Of a DNA stretch of 64,000 nt, positions 27,039-35,120 are shown one piece after another. The stretch's first letter is position 1, and every line of letters starts with the position of its first letter. The notes beneath the pieces are model-generated. The model had not been told where the DNA came from and did no database searches. It saw nothing but the letters and a program-made list of their open reading frames with translations. This stretch comes from Paraburkholderia sp. (GTDB lineage: Bacteria > Pseudomonadota > Gammaproteobacteria > Burkholderiales > Burkholderiaceae), in assembly GCA_004322045.1 (NCBI GenBank), contig SCRN01000001.1, positions 185,092-249,091 on the forward strand, written 5' to 3'. The translations under genes were made by a program, and so were the position numbers.

Positions 27039-27691
27039 CGCCAACCCCGGCGCCCCATCCATATTTCGATCCCGCTTCGAATTGTCGCGCTCGCCGCCCT
27101 TTGACAGCGGCGAACCGTTGTGTGCACAACGGTTTTTGCGACAGTCCGCGCATGCTCAAGTCGAAACACGCTTTATCTTCGGCAGTTTGACGATGTTTTT
27201 CATGTTCCGCCGTCGCCGCTCAGCGCTTCTTGGTGCGGCCCACAACAGTTGTTTCCGCGAACGAATTTTATATTAAAAATACAAATTAAAACCACAAGGC
27301 AGATGGGTCGTCTTCTCTGTTAGTTAGCCGACATAAATCCTTATCTTTGCAAATTATAGATCGCGAATCGCCGACGTCGATGGCATAAACTTACGCTTGT
27401 CGCACACTCTTTGTTCTACTCGTGAAAAAGAATATTTAGCGCTTTAAAAAGCGTCGATCAAACGTCGACGTCAGTTGCCTTGGCAGCCAAACGATCCGTC
27501 AAACCTGCTTGCCGTTCCGGCACGCCTCGCAGGGAAGGGGAAGCAATGCGTGACCGATGTGATGCCACCCGGCGTTGGGCGATTTTGCTCTACCCCAGCC
27601 AACGCTGTGTCATGCAGGACGATGTTCGGCCGTGCGGCGTTGTTTGGTGCTGATGGCAAACACTGCGAGCCGCAAGGAAACGGAGGTCCTG
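27039..27691. other. Long AT-rich leader region before the polysaccharide cluster
   Basis: About 650 bases without a supported gene. Base composition falls sharply around 27250-27450, with runs of A and T, unlike anything nearby. It presumably holds the promoter and silencing or activation sites of the following cluster. I saw no sigma-54 match. Confidence 0.5.
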
Positions 27692-29005
27692 ATGATCCGG
27701 TACGAGATGGCGCCTGCAATTCACGCTCGGGGGCTGCTAGTCATATTGACGGACACCATACTGGTGCTCGTCATGCTCTTGCTCGTCATCTACACGGTGC
27801 GCCACTATGTATTCAGCCTAAATCGCTTGTTCTCGCGACAAGGCGCGCTCTACCGATCGATCGTCCACGGACCTTGGCCCATGCTGACGGTTTTTGTCGC
27901 AGCCCATAACGAGGAGTCGGTTGTCGTCGATTGCCTCGAAGCCCTGCTCAAGACTACCTATCCGCGTGACCGCCTGCGGATCGTGCCGGTCAACGATCGC
28001 TCGACCGACGGCACGCGAGCCTTGATCGATAAAGTGCAGGCGCGCGAACCCGATTTGATTTATCCATTTCACCGCGTTAGCGGAAAGGCAGGCAAGGCGG
28101 CTGCGCTGAAAGATGCCTTGCGTTTCATGAGCGGCGACATTCTCATCGTGTTCGACGCCGATTATTTGCCGAGAGCCGGGCTTTTGAAAGAACTCGTTGC
28201 GCCGTTCTTCGACCCTGAGGTCGGAGCCGTCATGGGGCGCGTGGTACCGCACAATGCGGACCGCAACCTGCTCACGCGACTCCTCGATCTTGAACGTGCC
28301 GGGGGATATCAGGTTAACCAACAAGCTCGAATGAATCTCGGCCTGGTGCCGCAATACGGCGGGACAGTTGGAGGTTTGCGCAAGAGCGCACTCGATGAGG
28401 TGGGCGGCTGGCGCGACGACACGCTCGCGGAAGACACCGACATGACGTACCGGTTGTTGTTAGCGGGTTGGCAGACGGTTTACTTGAATCATGCCGAGTG
28501 TTACGAGGAGGTGCCCGAGCGATGGGCTGTACGCGGCCGGCAACTAAAACGTTGGGCGAAGGGGCATAACCAGACAATGTTCCGTTGTCTGTTTCCCCTT
28601 CTGCTAAATCCCACCGTGGCATTCCCTCGACGAATAGACGGGGCGCTGCTCCTTGGTGTCTACGCGATGCCCGCCCTGCTCGTGGTTGGCTGGATCGCGG
28701 CAATCGCGATGTATTTGCTCGACGCGGAGTTAATGCGATTAGCTTCGGCGACCACATGGCCGCTCGCGCTCTTTAGTTTCAACACGTTCGGCAACTTCGG
28801 CGTTTTCTTTGAAATTGTCGTTGCGACACGTCTTGACGGACATTCGGCACGACTGCGACTGATGCCGCTCAACGCCCTCGGATTCGGCGTGACCATTGCG
28901 AGCGTGCTCTCAGCACTCTCCGGTCTGGCGCTCGATTCGCTACTGAAGCGCGAACTGCACTGGGACAAGACAGAGCGTTTTCGCAAGCCGTCCAAGGCGA
29001 GGTAA
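27692..29005 (+). CDS. Family-2 processive glycosyltransferase (exopolysaccharide synthase)
   Basis: 437 residues. ATG 27692 follows GGAGG by five bases. One N-terminal membrane segment (about 14-36) precedes the GT-A domain, which has D102 (VNDRSTDGT), the DAD motif at 155-157 (FDADYLP), the TED-like EDTD at 248-251 and the processive-enzyme motif QLKRW at 284-288. Three or more membrane segments follow (310-430). This is the layout of hyaluronan/PNAG/cellulose-type synthases that build a polymer and pass it through the inner membrane. Polymer identity cannot be read from the sequence. First gene of the cluster. Confidence 0.9.
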   Translation: MIRYEMAPAIHARGLLVILTDTILVLVMLLLVIYTVRHYVFSLNRLFSRQGALYRSIVHGPWPMLTVFVAAHNEESVVVDCLEALLKTTYPRDRLRIVPVNDRSTDGTRALIDKVQAREPDLIYPFHRVSGKAGKAAALKDALRFMSGDILIVFDADYLPRAGLLKELVAPFFDPEVGAVMGRVVPHNADRNLLTRLLDLERAGGYQVNQQARMNLGLVPQYGGTVGGLRKSALDEVGGWRDDTLAEDTDMTYRLLLAGWQTVYLNHAECYEEVPERWAVRGRQLKRWAKGHNQTMFRCLFPLLLNPTVAFPRRIDGALLLGVYAMPALLVVGWIAAIAMYLLDAELMRLASATTWPLALFSFNTFGNFGVFFEIVVATRLDGHSARLRLMPLNALGFGVTIASVLSALSGLALDSLLKRELHWDKTERFRKPSKAR

Positions 29006-29008
29006 GCC

Positions 29009-29812
29009 GTGGACGCGATTCTGTTCACGTTTCTGGGGCTCGGCTTGCTGGTGTTGCCGTTCGTTCCGCTCGCCATCGAACTGCGCGCATCGCGCGACGT
29101 TGCGCCGTTGGCGATCGACGAGGACGAGCCGATCGACGCGTCGCGACTCACTGCAACCGCCTCGGACGTGACTTATATCCCGCACATCGATGTCGATCGA
29201 ACAATCTTTCGCGACAACGTCGCCGCGTCAGATATACGAGTTGGCACGGCTTGTCGTTTCCAGCGCCTGTACGGCATGCCGATCATCTTTGGCGCGTCGC
29301 GGCAAGTCCGGCCGGAGCGCGACCTTCGTCAACTGCATAGCGCTTCGATGACTGAGCTGCTGGCGGAAGTTCGGCATCGCATGGGACATGCACGCTGCCT
29401 GGTTTTCGGCGACCTCAGATTGCCGGCGAATACGCTCGTGGAGGCCGACCTCGTCATAAAAGGATCGCTCCAGATCGGCGAGTCGAGTTTCGTTCGCGGC
29501 GACATCAAGGCTCGCAGCATCGAGGTTTGCGCCGGCGCCACCGTGTGCGGTTCGGTATTCGCCGAACGAGAAATACGGCTCGGCGCGGATAGCGCAGTAG
29601 AGGGTGTGCTGAGTGTCGACGGTCCGCTTTGGATCGAGCGGTCTTGGATCGGAAGCGCCGCAAACGCCGTCAGTGTCAGCGCGTCGGAGATCGGAATTAG
29701 AGGGGGCGCCTGTGTTTATGGGCAGATGATTGCGACGCGACGCGGCCGATTCGACAAGGCAATCGACGCGCGCGACGCGATCGGCGTTGACGTCGTCGGG
29801 GGGGGAAAATGA
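29009..29812 (+). CDS. Membrane-anchored bactofilin-like protein
   Basis: 267 residues from GTG 29009, three bases after the synthase stop. Residues 3-23 are a membrane helix. From about 130 to 245 the sequence is a repeated beta pattern with turns (ADLVIKGSLQIGESSFVRGD, AGATVCGSVFAEREIRLG), the right-handed beta helix of bactofilins and polymer-forming cytoskeletal proteins. In the cluster it could form a scaffold for the secretion machine or a periplasmic guide for the polymer; this is inference. Its end overlaps the next gene by four bases (ATGA). Confidence 0.7.
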   Translation: MDAILFTFLGLGLLVLPFVPLAIELRASRDVAPLAIDEDEPIDASRLTATASDVTYIPHIDVDRTIFRDNVAASDIRVGTACRFQRLYGMPIIFGASRQVRPERDLRQLHSASMTELLAEVRHRMGHARCLVFGDLRLPANTLVEADLVIKGSLQIGESSFVRGDIKARSIEVCAGATVCGSVFAEREIRLGADSAVEGVLSVDGPLWIERSWIGSAANAVSVSASEIGIRGGACVYGQMIATRRGRFDKAIDARDAIGVDVVGGGK

Positions 29813-30771
29813 CATCAAAAACAACGGACCGGACCGATTCGGGACAAATACTGCGGGCAGTTTCCGGTGCGCTTCTCATGGCTGCGTCGTCGATGGCCTG
29901 CGCGCAATCGCTCGCGACGCAGGCATCGGATGCATCCACGGACTCCAGCGTTCATTCTCCGGCAGGATCTTCCACACTCTCACCGTTGTTGGCGAACGTG
30001 CCGAATACAGGGAACGAGGGGGAGTTATCGAACGCAGTCACCCAGCACGTCGCGCCACCGTCGCTGACTCGCTCCGAATTGACGCTAGGCGCTTCGATGG
30101 CGCATGTGACCAACGACTATGGCGATTGGTATGGCGTCCGCTTGCGCGGTTTGCACCAGTTCGGTAGTCAGACGTTGATCGGTGAGTTGTCCGAGCTGCG
30201 GCGCTTCGGTGAGCGCACGACGTTCGGCTCGCTCAATTACGTACGCGATTTCGATGCAGACTGGTTCGGCGCCATCGGGTTTTCCGGCACAACCTCCGGC
30301 ACCATCTTGCCGAGTGCGCGCGTGGACGTATCGCTAAACAGAAAGGTGTTGCCGCAACGCAATCTAGTGCTATCCATCGGCGCTGGATATGCGTGGAACC
30401 GCAGCGGACATCGCGATCAGCTCTATCACGCCGGTGTCATTTGGTATGCCACACCGAAACTCATCGGCGAAGCCGGCATGAACTACGACATCGATTCGCC
30501 CGGCTCGGTCAAGGCACCCACCTATTACGGCGCGCTTACGTATGGGACCGTGGGAAAGAGCGTTCTGATGATTCGCGGCTCGTTCGGTCGCGAAGCGTAT
30601 CAAGCGATCGGCGCGGCAAGCCAAATCGTCGATTTCAGAAGCAGCGAGATCGTCGCGCAATGGCGCTACTGGGTGACCAAACAGTGGGGAGCGCAATTGG
30701 AGCTCGATGCTTATCACAACCCGTACTACGACCGTCGGGGCTTCGAAATCAGCGTGTTTCATTCCTGGTGA
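29809..30771 (+). CDS. YaiO-like outer-membrane beta-barrel protein
   Basis: 320 residues. Signal peptide 1-33 (cleavage near ACAQ-SL), a Ser-rich stretch, then from about 85 alternating strands with aromatic girdles (LTLGASMAHVTNDYGDWYGV, YYGALTYGTVGKSVLMIRGS) ending in FEISVFHSW, the aromatic C-terminus of outer-membrane barrels. E. coli yaiO is likewise next to the glycosyltransferase gene yaiP. It probably serves as the exit channel or a partner of it. GGGGGA precedes the ATG. Confidence 0.8.
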   Translation: MTSKTTDRTDSGQILRAVSGALLMAASSMACAQSLATQASDASTDSSVHSPAGSSTLSPLLANVPNTGNEGELSNAVTQHVAPPSLTRSELTLGASMAHVTNDYGDWYGVRLRGLHQFGSQTLIGELSELRRFGERTTFGSLNYVRDFDADWFGAIGFSGTTSGTILPSARVDVSLNRKVLPQRNLVLSIGAGYAWNRSGHRDQLYHAGVIWYATPKLIGEAGMNYDIDSPGSVKAPTYYGALTYGTVGKSVLMIRGSFGREAYQAIGAASQIVDFRSSEIVAQWRYWVTKQWGAQLELDAYHNPYYDRRGFEISVFHSW

Positions 30772-30779
30772 GATCGACG

Positions 30780-31547
30780 ATGAACGCGTCAGAAAACGGC
30801 AGCAAATTCGACGACCGAGCAGTGCGTGCCCTCGCAGCGCCGAGGCATTGGCTGATGTCGTCGCTGCTGTTGCTGCCGGCGTCGTATGCGACGCTGGCTT
30901 GGGCGTGGAACAGCGTTTCTCTCTATTGGACCCTGGCGGTTTCATCCGCGAGCCGATGGGTCGGGATACCAATCGAGATGGCCGATGTTGACCGCCAAGG
31001 CGCTTGGCTTGCGCCGCCGGAGCTACAGCTGCAATGGACCGCTCAATACCCGGGCAACGAACTGTTGCTGGTCACTGCGCTCGTGTCCATCACGGCGTTT
31101 TCGGCAAGCTTCATCCGTAAAGAGCGGTGGCTTCCCGTCGCGTATCTGGTGCGCGTTCTCGCTGCCGTTCAGCTTGGCGTGTGCGGGTACTTCTTCGCAT
31201 CGCCAAGCAACTTCCCATACACGGCTCAAGAGCATCTGCGCGCGATTTTCCTGATGCAAACGATGATCGTAAAGGACATTCCTCTGGCGATGTCACTGAT
31301 CTACTACCCACTTGATTTCACGCTGATGCAGAAAGGGGCGGCGACGCTTTTGATCACGGTGTACTTCATTGCGATCCTGCCGTTTGTCTTGACGCTTCAT
31401 GCATCCATCCTCTTTCACGCGTCGTTGCTTTTTGTGCCGTTGTGCTTTTTCTTGCTCGGCGCGCCGTTGATGTTGGGGCTTTTCTTAACGCTGTACAGCT
31501 ATTGCGCAAGCTGGCCCGGTGTGATTCGTCAGATAAGCAGGTTTTGA
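30780..31547 (+). CDS. Polytopic inner-membrane protein of the polysaccharide cluster
   Basis: 255 residues with about five or six membrane helices: around 25-45, 90-108, 118-138, 160-180 and 185-235. Between the first two lies a periplasmic loop of about 45 residues. The C-terminal third is almost entirely hydrophobic (LLITVYFIAILPFVLTLHAS). I do not recognise a family; position suggests an accessory subunit of the synthase, comparable in place though not in sequence to PgaD or PelG. ATG 30780 lies 9 bases after the previous gene. Confidence 0.7.
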   Translation: MNASENGSKFDDRAVRALAAPRHWLMSSLLLLPASYATLAWAWNSVSLYWTLAVSSASRWVGIPIEMADVDRQGAWLAPPELQLQWTAQYPGNELLLVTALVSITAFSASFIRKERWLPVAYLVRVLAAVQLGVCGYFFASPSNFPYTAQEHLRAIFLMQTMIVKDIPLAMSLIYYPLDFTLMQKGAATLLITVYFIAILPFVLTLHASILFHASLLFVPLCFFLLGAPLMLGLFLTLYSYCASWPGVIRQISRF

Positions 31548-31635
31548 CGTTTGCGGGGCGAATCGCACAAGTCCCCGGCAACTCGCTCGCCGCGTTGGCC
31601 GGTTGACCCACCGTTGACCTCTTAAGGAGTTGGTC

Positions 31636-33795
31636 ATGACTGGAACACTCAACTTTCTCCGGCGAATGCTGTTCGCACTGGCGATCGGCTTATTCATGTC
31701 GGCCGGGGCTGCAACGGCAGCGACAAATCAATTGTTGCTGCTTCTACCCGATGGTTTCGTGCTTCCCGATCCTCGGGTGTCTGCATGGCTCGATGCAGCG
31801 TCCGAAGACGGCGTGCAAATTACGCTGATCAACGACACTGCGTTCGAACAGGCGGGCGCGTCGCTGCCGCAGCAGTACAGTGGACTCATCTTGCCGGATC
31901 AAGTCCACACCACTGCCGATGACACGCTCGTCACCGCGATTCACAACTATGCGCTCAACGGCGGGCGCGTCATGCTCGTCTATGACTTCGGTGCACTGAC
32001 CGCTACCGGCTTCTACCCGATTCCGCAGTCGAGGTTCAGCGACATGGCCGGTGTCAACTACGTGCTCTATGATTCGCTCCGAGGCAACATGATCGGCCTT
32101 GGCCCCGTGACGGGGATGGGCAGCACGCTGCGCACGCTATTGGTTCCGCCCGGAAAGTCCATGACTTGGACCTCCACCAGCACGACGACAGCAGCGACGA
32201 CAGCAGCGACGACGATGATGGCAACGTCTTCATCGAAGACTAGCGGCGGCAAGACCAAAGGCGGCAAGACGCCGCCGCAATCGACGCAGCAGATGTACCT
32301 GAAGCCAAGCCCGTCCAACCCCGGCGGCCTTGCCGGATATAACCACCAGACGTACTTCAATTACCGAACGACGTCGACCGGGCAAGTGATTGCGCCGGCT
32401 TTAAACCTCGGTGCCGTGCAGACCGGTGCTCAAGTCAATTCGGGGAGTTATTCGGCCACATCGACGTCGACGAAGACTTCTCTCGCAGTAGCGGCGCCGT
32501 TGGCAACTACCGCTGCCACGACAGACGTACTTGAAGGAATCTCGGGATATGTGTATGGCTTCCTGACCTACCCTAGCTTCGTCACGCAAGGAACGTACAG
32601 CGGCAACGTGCTGCTTACTTCACCGAACTTCGGGCTCGTGGCGGGCTATCAACCGTACGGCAACGGCGGCGTGTTGTTCGTCAATATGCCGCTCTCCTAT
32701 CTCGAGGGGCAGACGGACGGGATGCTGCTGCACGGCATGCTGAACTACTTCGCGGTAGACCTGTTGCACATGCCGATGCTGTCGCTGCAGCCGGATGGTG
32801 TGGGCGGAATGCTCATCGATTGGCACTTCTGCGCGGGCGACGCGATTCAACCGGCTCAGCAGTTGAAGAACTACAACGTGTGGAAAAACGGGCCGTTTAC
32901 GGTTTCGGTCACGGCGGGTCCGGATGTGTTGACGGTAGGCGACGGCCTAGGCATCAATCTACTCCATAACACAGCGGCGCAGAACTTGATGCACTATCTG
33001 ACCAAGCTGGGGCACAACGTCGGTAGCCAGGGCGGATGGATGCACGACTACTGGGGTTTTAACGCAAGCGAAACCAACGAAAGCTCGTTCGAGCAATACC
33101 TCGTCCTCAATCACTCGGCCATGGTGCAGGTGGACGGCACGCCCGATATCGAATGGGCGCCGCCGGAAGGCAACGCACCGACGTGGGCCATCGCCTGGCT
33201 GCAAAACAATGGCTTTTCCAGCTATTACTTCACCGGGCACACGGGAATGGCACCGACTCGCGCCTACCGCAACGGCGCCTTGCTGACGCCCAATATTTGG
33301 GCCGTTCCGGTCACGCCGTTTGGACAGTACGCGACATTCGATGAGTTTCAGCAATACAACGTCCCCACCACCGACGTCAACAACTGGTACCTCTCATTGA
33401 TGGATTTCACTGCGTCGAACCGGACGGCCAGAATGGTGTATATGCATCCTCAAGGGGCAATCTTCTATACCTCTACGCTTGCCAGTATATTCAGCCACGC
33501 CAATCAGCTTGCCGCCGCAGGGCAGTTCAAATGGTACAAGTTCGACGACCTAGCGAAGTTCGGCATGCGCCGCCTTCAGACCGCCTGGTCGACAACCGAT
33601 ACCGGCAGCGGTTGGTCGTTCAATGCGTCGAACCCGGCCGGTCTGCAGCACATGACCTGGCTGCTGCCTAAGTCCACTTATCAACAACCTGTCGTTAAAA
33701 GCGGAACCGCAAGGGTCGTCACCACCGATGCGGCGAACTGGCTGGTTGTTGCCGGGACCGGCACCTCATTGACGTTCACGAGCGCCAAGCTCTAA
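31636..33795 (+). CDS. Large secreted protein with deacetylase-like domain
   Basis: 719 residues; ATG 31636 has AAGGAG six bases upstream. Signal peptide 1-28. Residues 30-120 resemble a GATase-like alpha/beta domain (GLILPDQVHTTADDTLVTA, NGGRVMLVYDFGAL). A Thr/Ser/Lys-rich linker spans roughly 175-230. The C-terminal half recalls PelA-type polysaccharide deacetylases: GMLIDWHFCAGDA (D395, H397), GHNVGSQGGWMHDYWG (H460, H470) and further Trp-rich strands. In the relatives I remember, the SQGGW position is SHGGW, so a possible metal ligand is Gln here (Q465). Probably modifies the polymer in the periplasm; whether it is still catalytic is open. Confidence 0.65.
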   Translation: MTGTLNFLRRMLFALAIGLFMSAGAATAATNQLLLLLPDGFVLPDPRVSAWLDAASEDGVQITLINDTAFEQAGASLPQQYSGLILPDQVHTTADDTLVTAIHNYALNGGRVMLVYDFGALTATGFYPIPQSRFSDMAGVNYVLYDSLRGNMIGLGPVTGMGSTLRTLLVPPGKSMTWTSTSTTTAATTAATTMMATSSSKTSGGKTKGGKTPPQSTQQMYLKPSPSNPGGLAGYNHQTYFNYRTTSTGQVIAPALNLGAVQTGAQVNSGSYSATSTSTKTSLAVAAPLATTAATTDVLEGISGYVYGFLTYPSFVTQGTYSGNVLLTSPNFGLVAGYQPYGNGGVLFVNMPLSYLEGQTDGMLLHGMLNYFAVDLLHMPMLSLQPDGVGGMLIDWHFCAGDAIQPAQQLKNYNVWKNGPFTVSVTAGPDVLTVGDGLGINLLHNTAAQNLMHYLTKLGHNVGSQGGWMHDYWGFNASETNESSFEQYLVLNHSAMVQVDGTPDIEWAPPEGNAPTWAIAWLQNNGFSSYYFTGHTGMAPTRAYRNGALLTPNIWAVPVTPFGQYATFDEFQQYNVPTTDVNNWYLSLMDFTASNRTARMVYMHPQGAIFYTSTLASIFSHANQLAAAGQFKWYKFDDLAKFGMRRLQTAWSTTDTGSGWSFNASNPAGLQHMTWLLPKSTYQQPVVKSGTARVVTTDAANWLVVAGTGTSLTFTSAKL

Positions 33796-33818
33796 TGAGC
33801 GCGATGCATTGACCGATC

Positions 33819-33855
33819 GGCGTGCCGCCCGCAGACATGATGCGGGCGGCACGCC
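33819..33855 (+). terminator. Perfect 15-base hairpin inside the polysaccharide cluster
   Basis: GGCGTGCCGCCCGCA (33819-33833), loop GACATGA, TGCGGGCGGCACGCC (33841-33855), between the deacetylase-like gene and the S53 protease gene. Very GC-rich and without a T run, so it could be a partial terminator or an mRNA-stability element. Confidence 0.65.
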
Positions 33856-33887
33856 GCCTGACGTTCCGACTGATCGGGAGTTACCTC

Positions 33888-35120
33888 ATGTGGCGCTCGT
33901 TGACACACATTTCTCAAATCTTAGCGGGCTGCGCAATTGCCTGGTTCGCCGCGCAACCGGTATTCGCACAGCAATCCGGGCGTCCGCCAGTCGGTTATGC
34001 GCGGCCGCCATTTCATATGCACGCGCATACGACGCTGGCGCCAAGCGGCCTGTCACCGCAGCAAATTCGCCACTTTTATGGCATCGACCAGTTGCCACAA
34101 AGCATGCAGGGCAGCGGCCAAGTGATCGCAATCGTCGACGCATACGACAATCCCGATGCGGAGTCGAACCTACGGGTATTCAATCGTGCGTTCGGCTTGC
34201 CAGCATGCACGACGGCTAACGGCTGTTTTTCAAAAATCTATAGTGGCGGCAACGCTCAACGCCTTCGCGCGGACCCGGGCTGGGCGCTCGAGAGCTCACT
34301 CGATATCGAATGGGCGCACGCCATAGCCCCGCAGGCGAAGATCGTACTGGTCGAAGCCGCATCGAATAGTTTCTCGGACTTGATGAGTGCGGTATCCCTG
34401 GCAATAGCGCCACGACCGCATGGTGCAGGCGCCAATATCGTCACCATGAGCTGGGGCGGAACGGAATTCTTTTCAGAGACGCAGTATGACGGGCAGTTCG
34501 CCAGCGCCAATGGCGTGTCGTTCGTGGCCGCGTCGGGCGACAGCGGAGCAACAGTCGAGTACCCTGCCGCGTCGCCCTATGTACTCGCGGTGGGAGGCAC
34601 GTCGGTCAGCACCGACGCGAGTGGAACCTATCTCGGCGAAACGGCGTGGTCCGGAAGCGGCGGCGGCCAAAGCGCCTATGAGTCGGCGCCCAGTTATCAG
34701 TCGAACTACCCCATCCCCAACGATTCGATAGGCGCGAGAGGCGTGCCGGATGTCGCATACAGCGCCGACCCCACATCGGGCTTTGCCGTCTATGACGCCT
34801 ACGGCTATCAGGGGCAACGCGGCTGGTTCGTCGTGGGCGGCACGAGTGCGGGAGCGCCACAGTGGTCCGGCCTGCTCGCGATCGCCAACGGTGCTCGGGT
34901 TTTGAATGGCAAATCGACACTGAACGCGGTTAGCGCGATCAACGCTCTGTTGTATCGCATCGCGTCCACCAGCTATGCCACGACCTATCGCGACATCAGT
35001 TCGGGGACAAACGGTTCATGCGGCGTGCTCTGTACGGCAGCGGCCGGATACGATTATGTGACAGGCTTGGGTAGCCCTGTTGCCACCCCTCTCGTAGGAG
35101 CCTTGATCGATGCGCCATGA
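33888..35120 (+). CDS. Secreted S53 (sedolisin) serine-carboxyl peptidase
   Basis: 410 residues. ATG 33888 (GGGAG eight bases upstream) starts a clear signal peptide (cleavage near PVFA-QQ); an earlier in-frame start would run through the hairpin. The S53 catalytic set is visible: E135 and D139 (WALESSLDIEWAHA), oxyanion D218 (AASGDSGA) and nucleophile S320 (VVGGTSAGAPQWSG). The usual 180-residue propeptide is missing: only about 45 residues separate the signal peptide from the catalytic domain. Sedolisins work at acid pH. A protease in a polysaccharide operon could process a secreted or surface component; the target is unknown. Confidence 0.87.
   Translation: MWRSLTHISQILAGCAIAWFAAQPVFAQQSGRPPVGYARPPFHMHAHTTLAPSGLSPQQIRHFYGIDQLPQSMQGSGQVIAIVDAYDNPDAESNLRVFNRAFGLPACTTANGCFSKIYSGGNAQRLRADPGWALESSLDIEWAHAIAPQAKIVLVEAASNSFSDLMSAVSLAIAPRPHGAGANIVTMSWGGTEFFSETQYDGQFASANGVSFVAASGDSGATVEYPAASPYVLAVGGTSVSTDASGTYLGETAWSGSGGGQSAYESAPSYQSNYPIPNDSIGARGVPDVAYSADPTSGFAVYDAYGYQGQRGWFVVGGTSAGAPQWSGLLAIANGARVLNGKSTLNAVSAINALLYRIASTSYATTYRDISSGTNGSCGVLCTAAAGYDYVTGLGSPVATPLVGALIDAP

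Noticed and set aside
27380..27396. TGGCATAAACTTACGC as a sigma-54 promoter for the polysaccharide cluster
   Set aside because: The spacing between GG and GC is eleven, not ten, so it does not fit.
32160..32290. Repetitive ACG/ACA-rich segment that could be taken for a microsatellite
   Set aside because: It is the in-frame Thr/Ser/Lys linker of the deacetylase-like protein; no exact unit repeats more than a few times.
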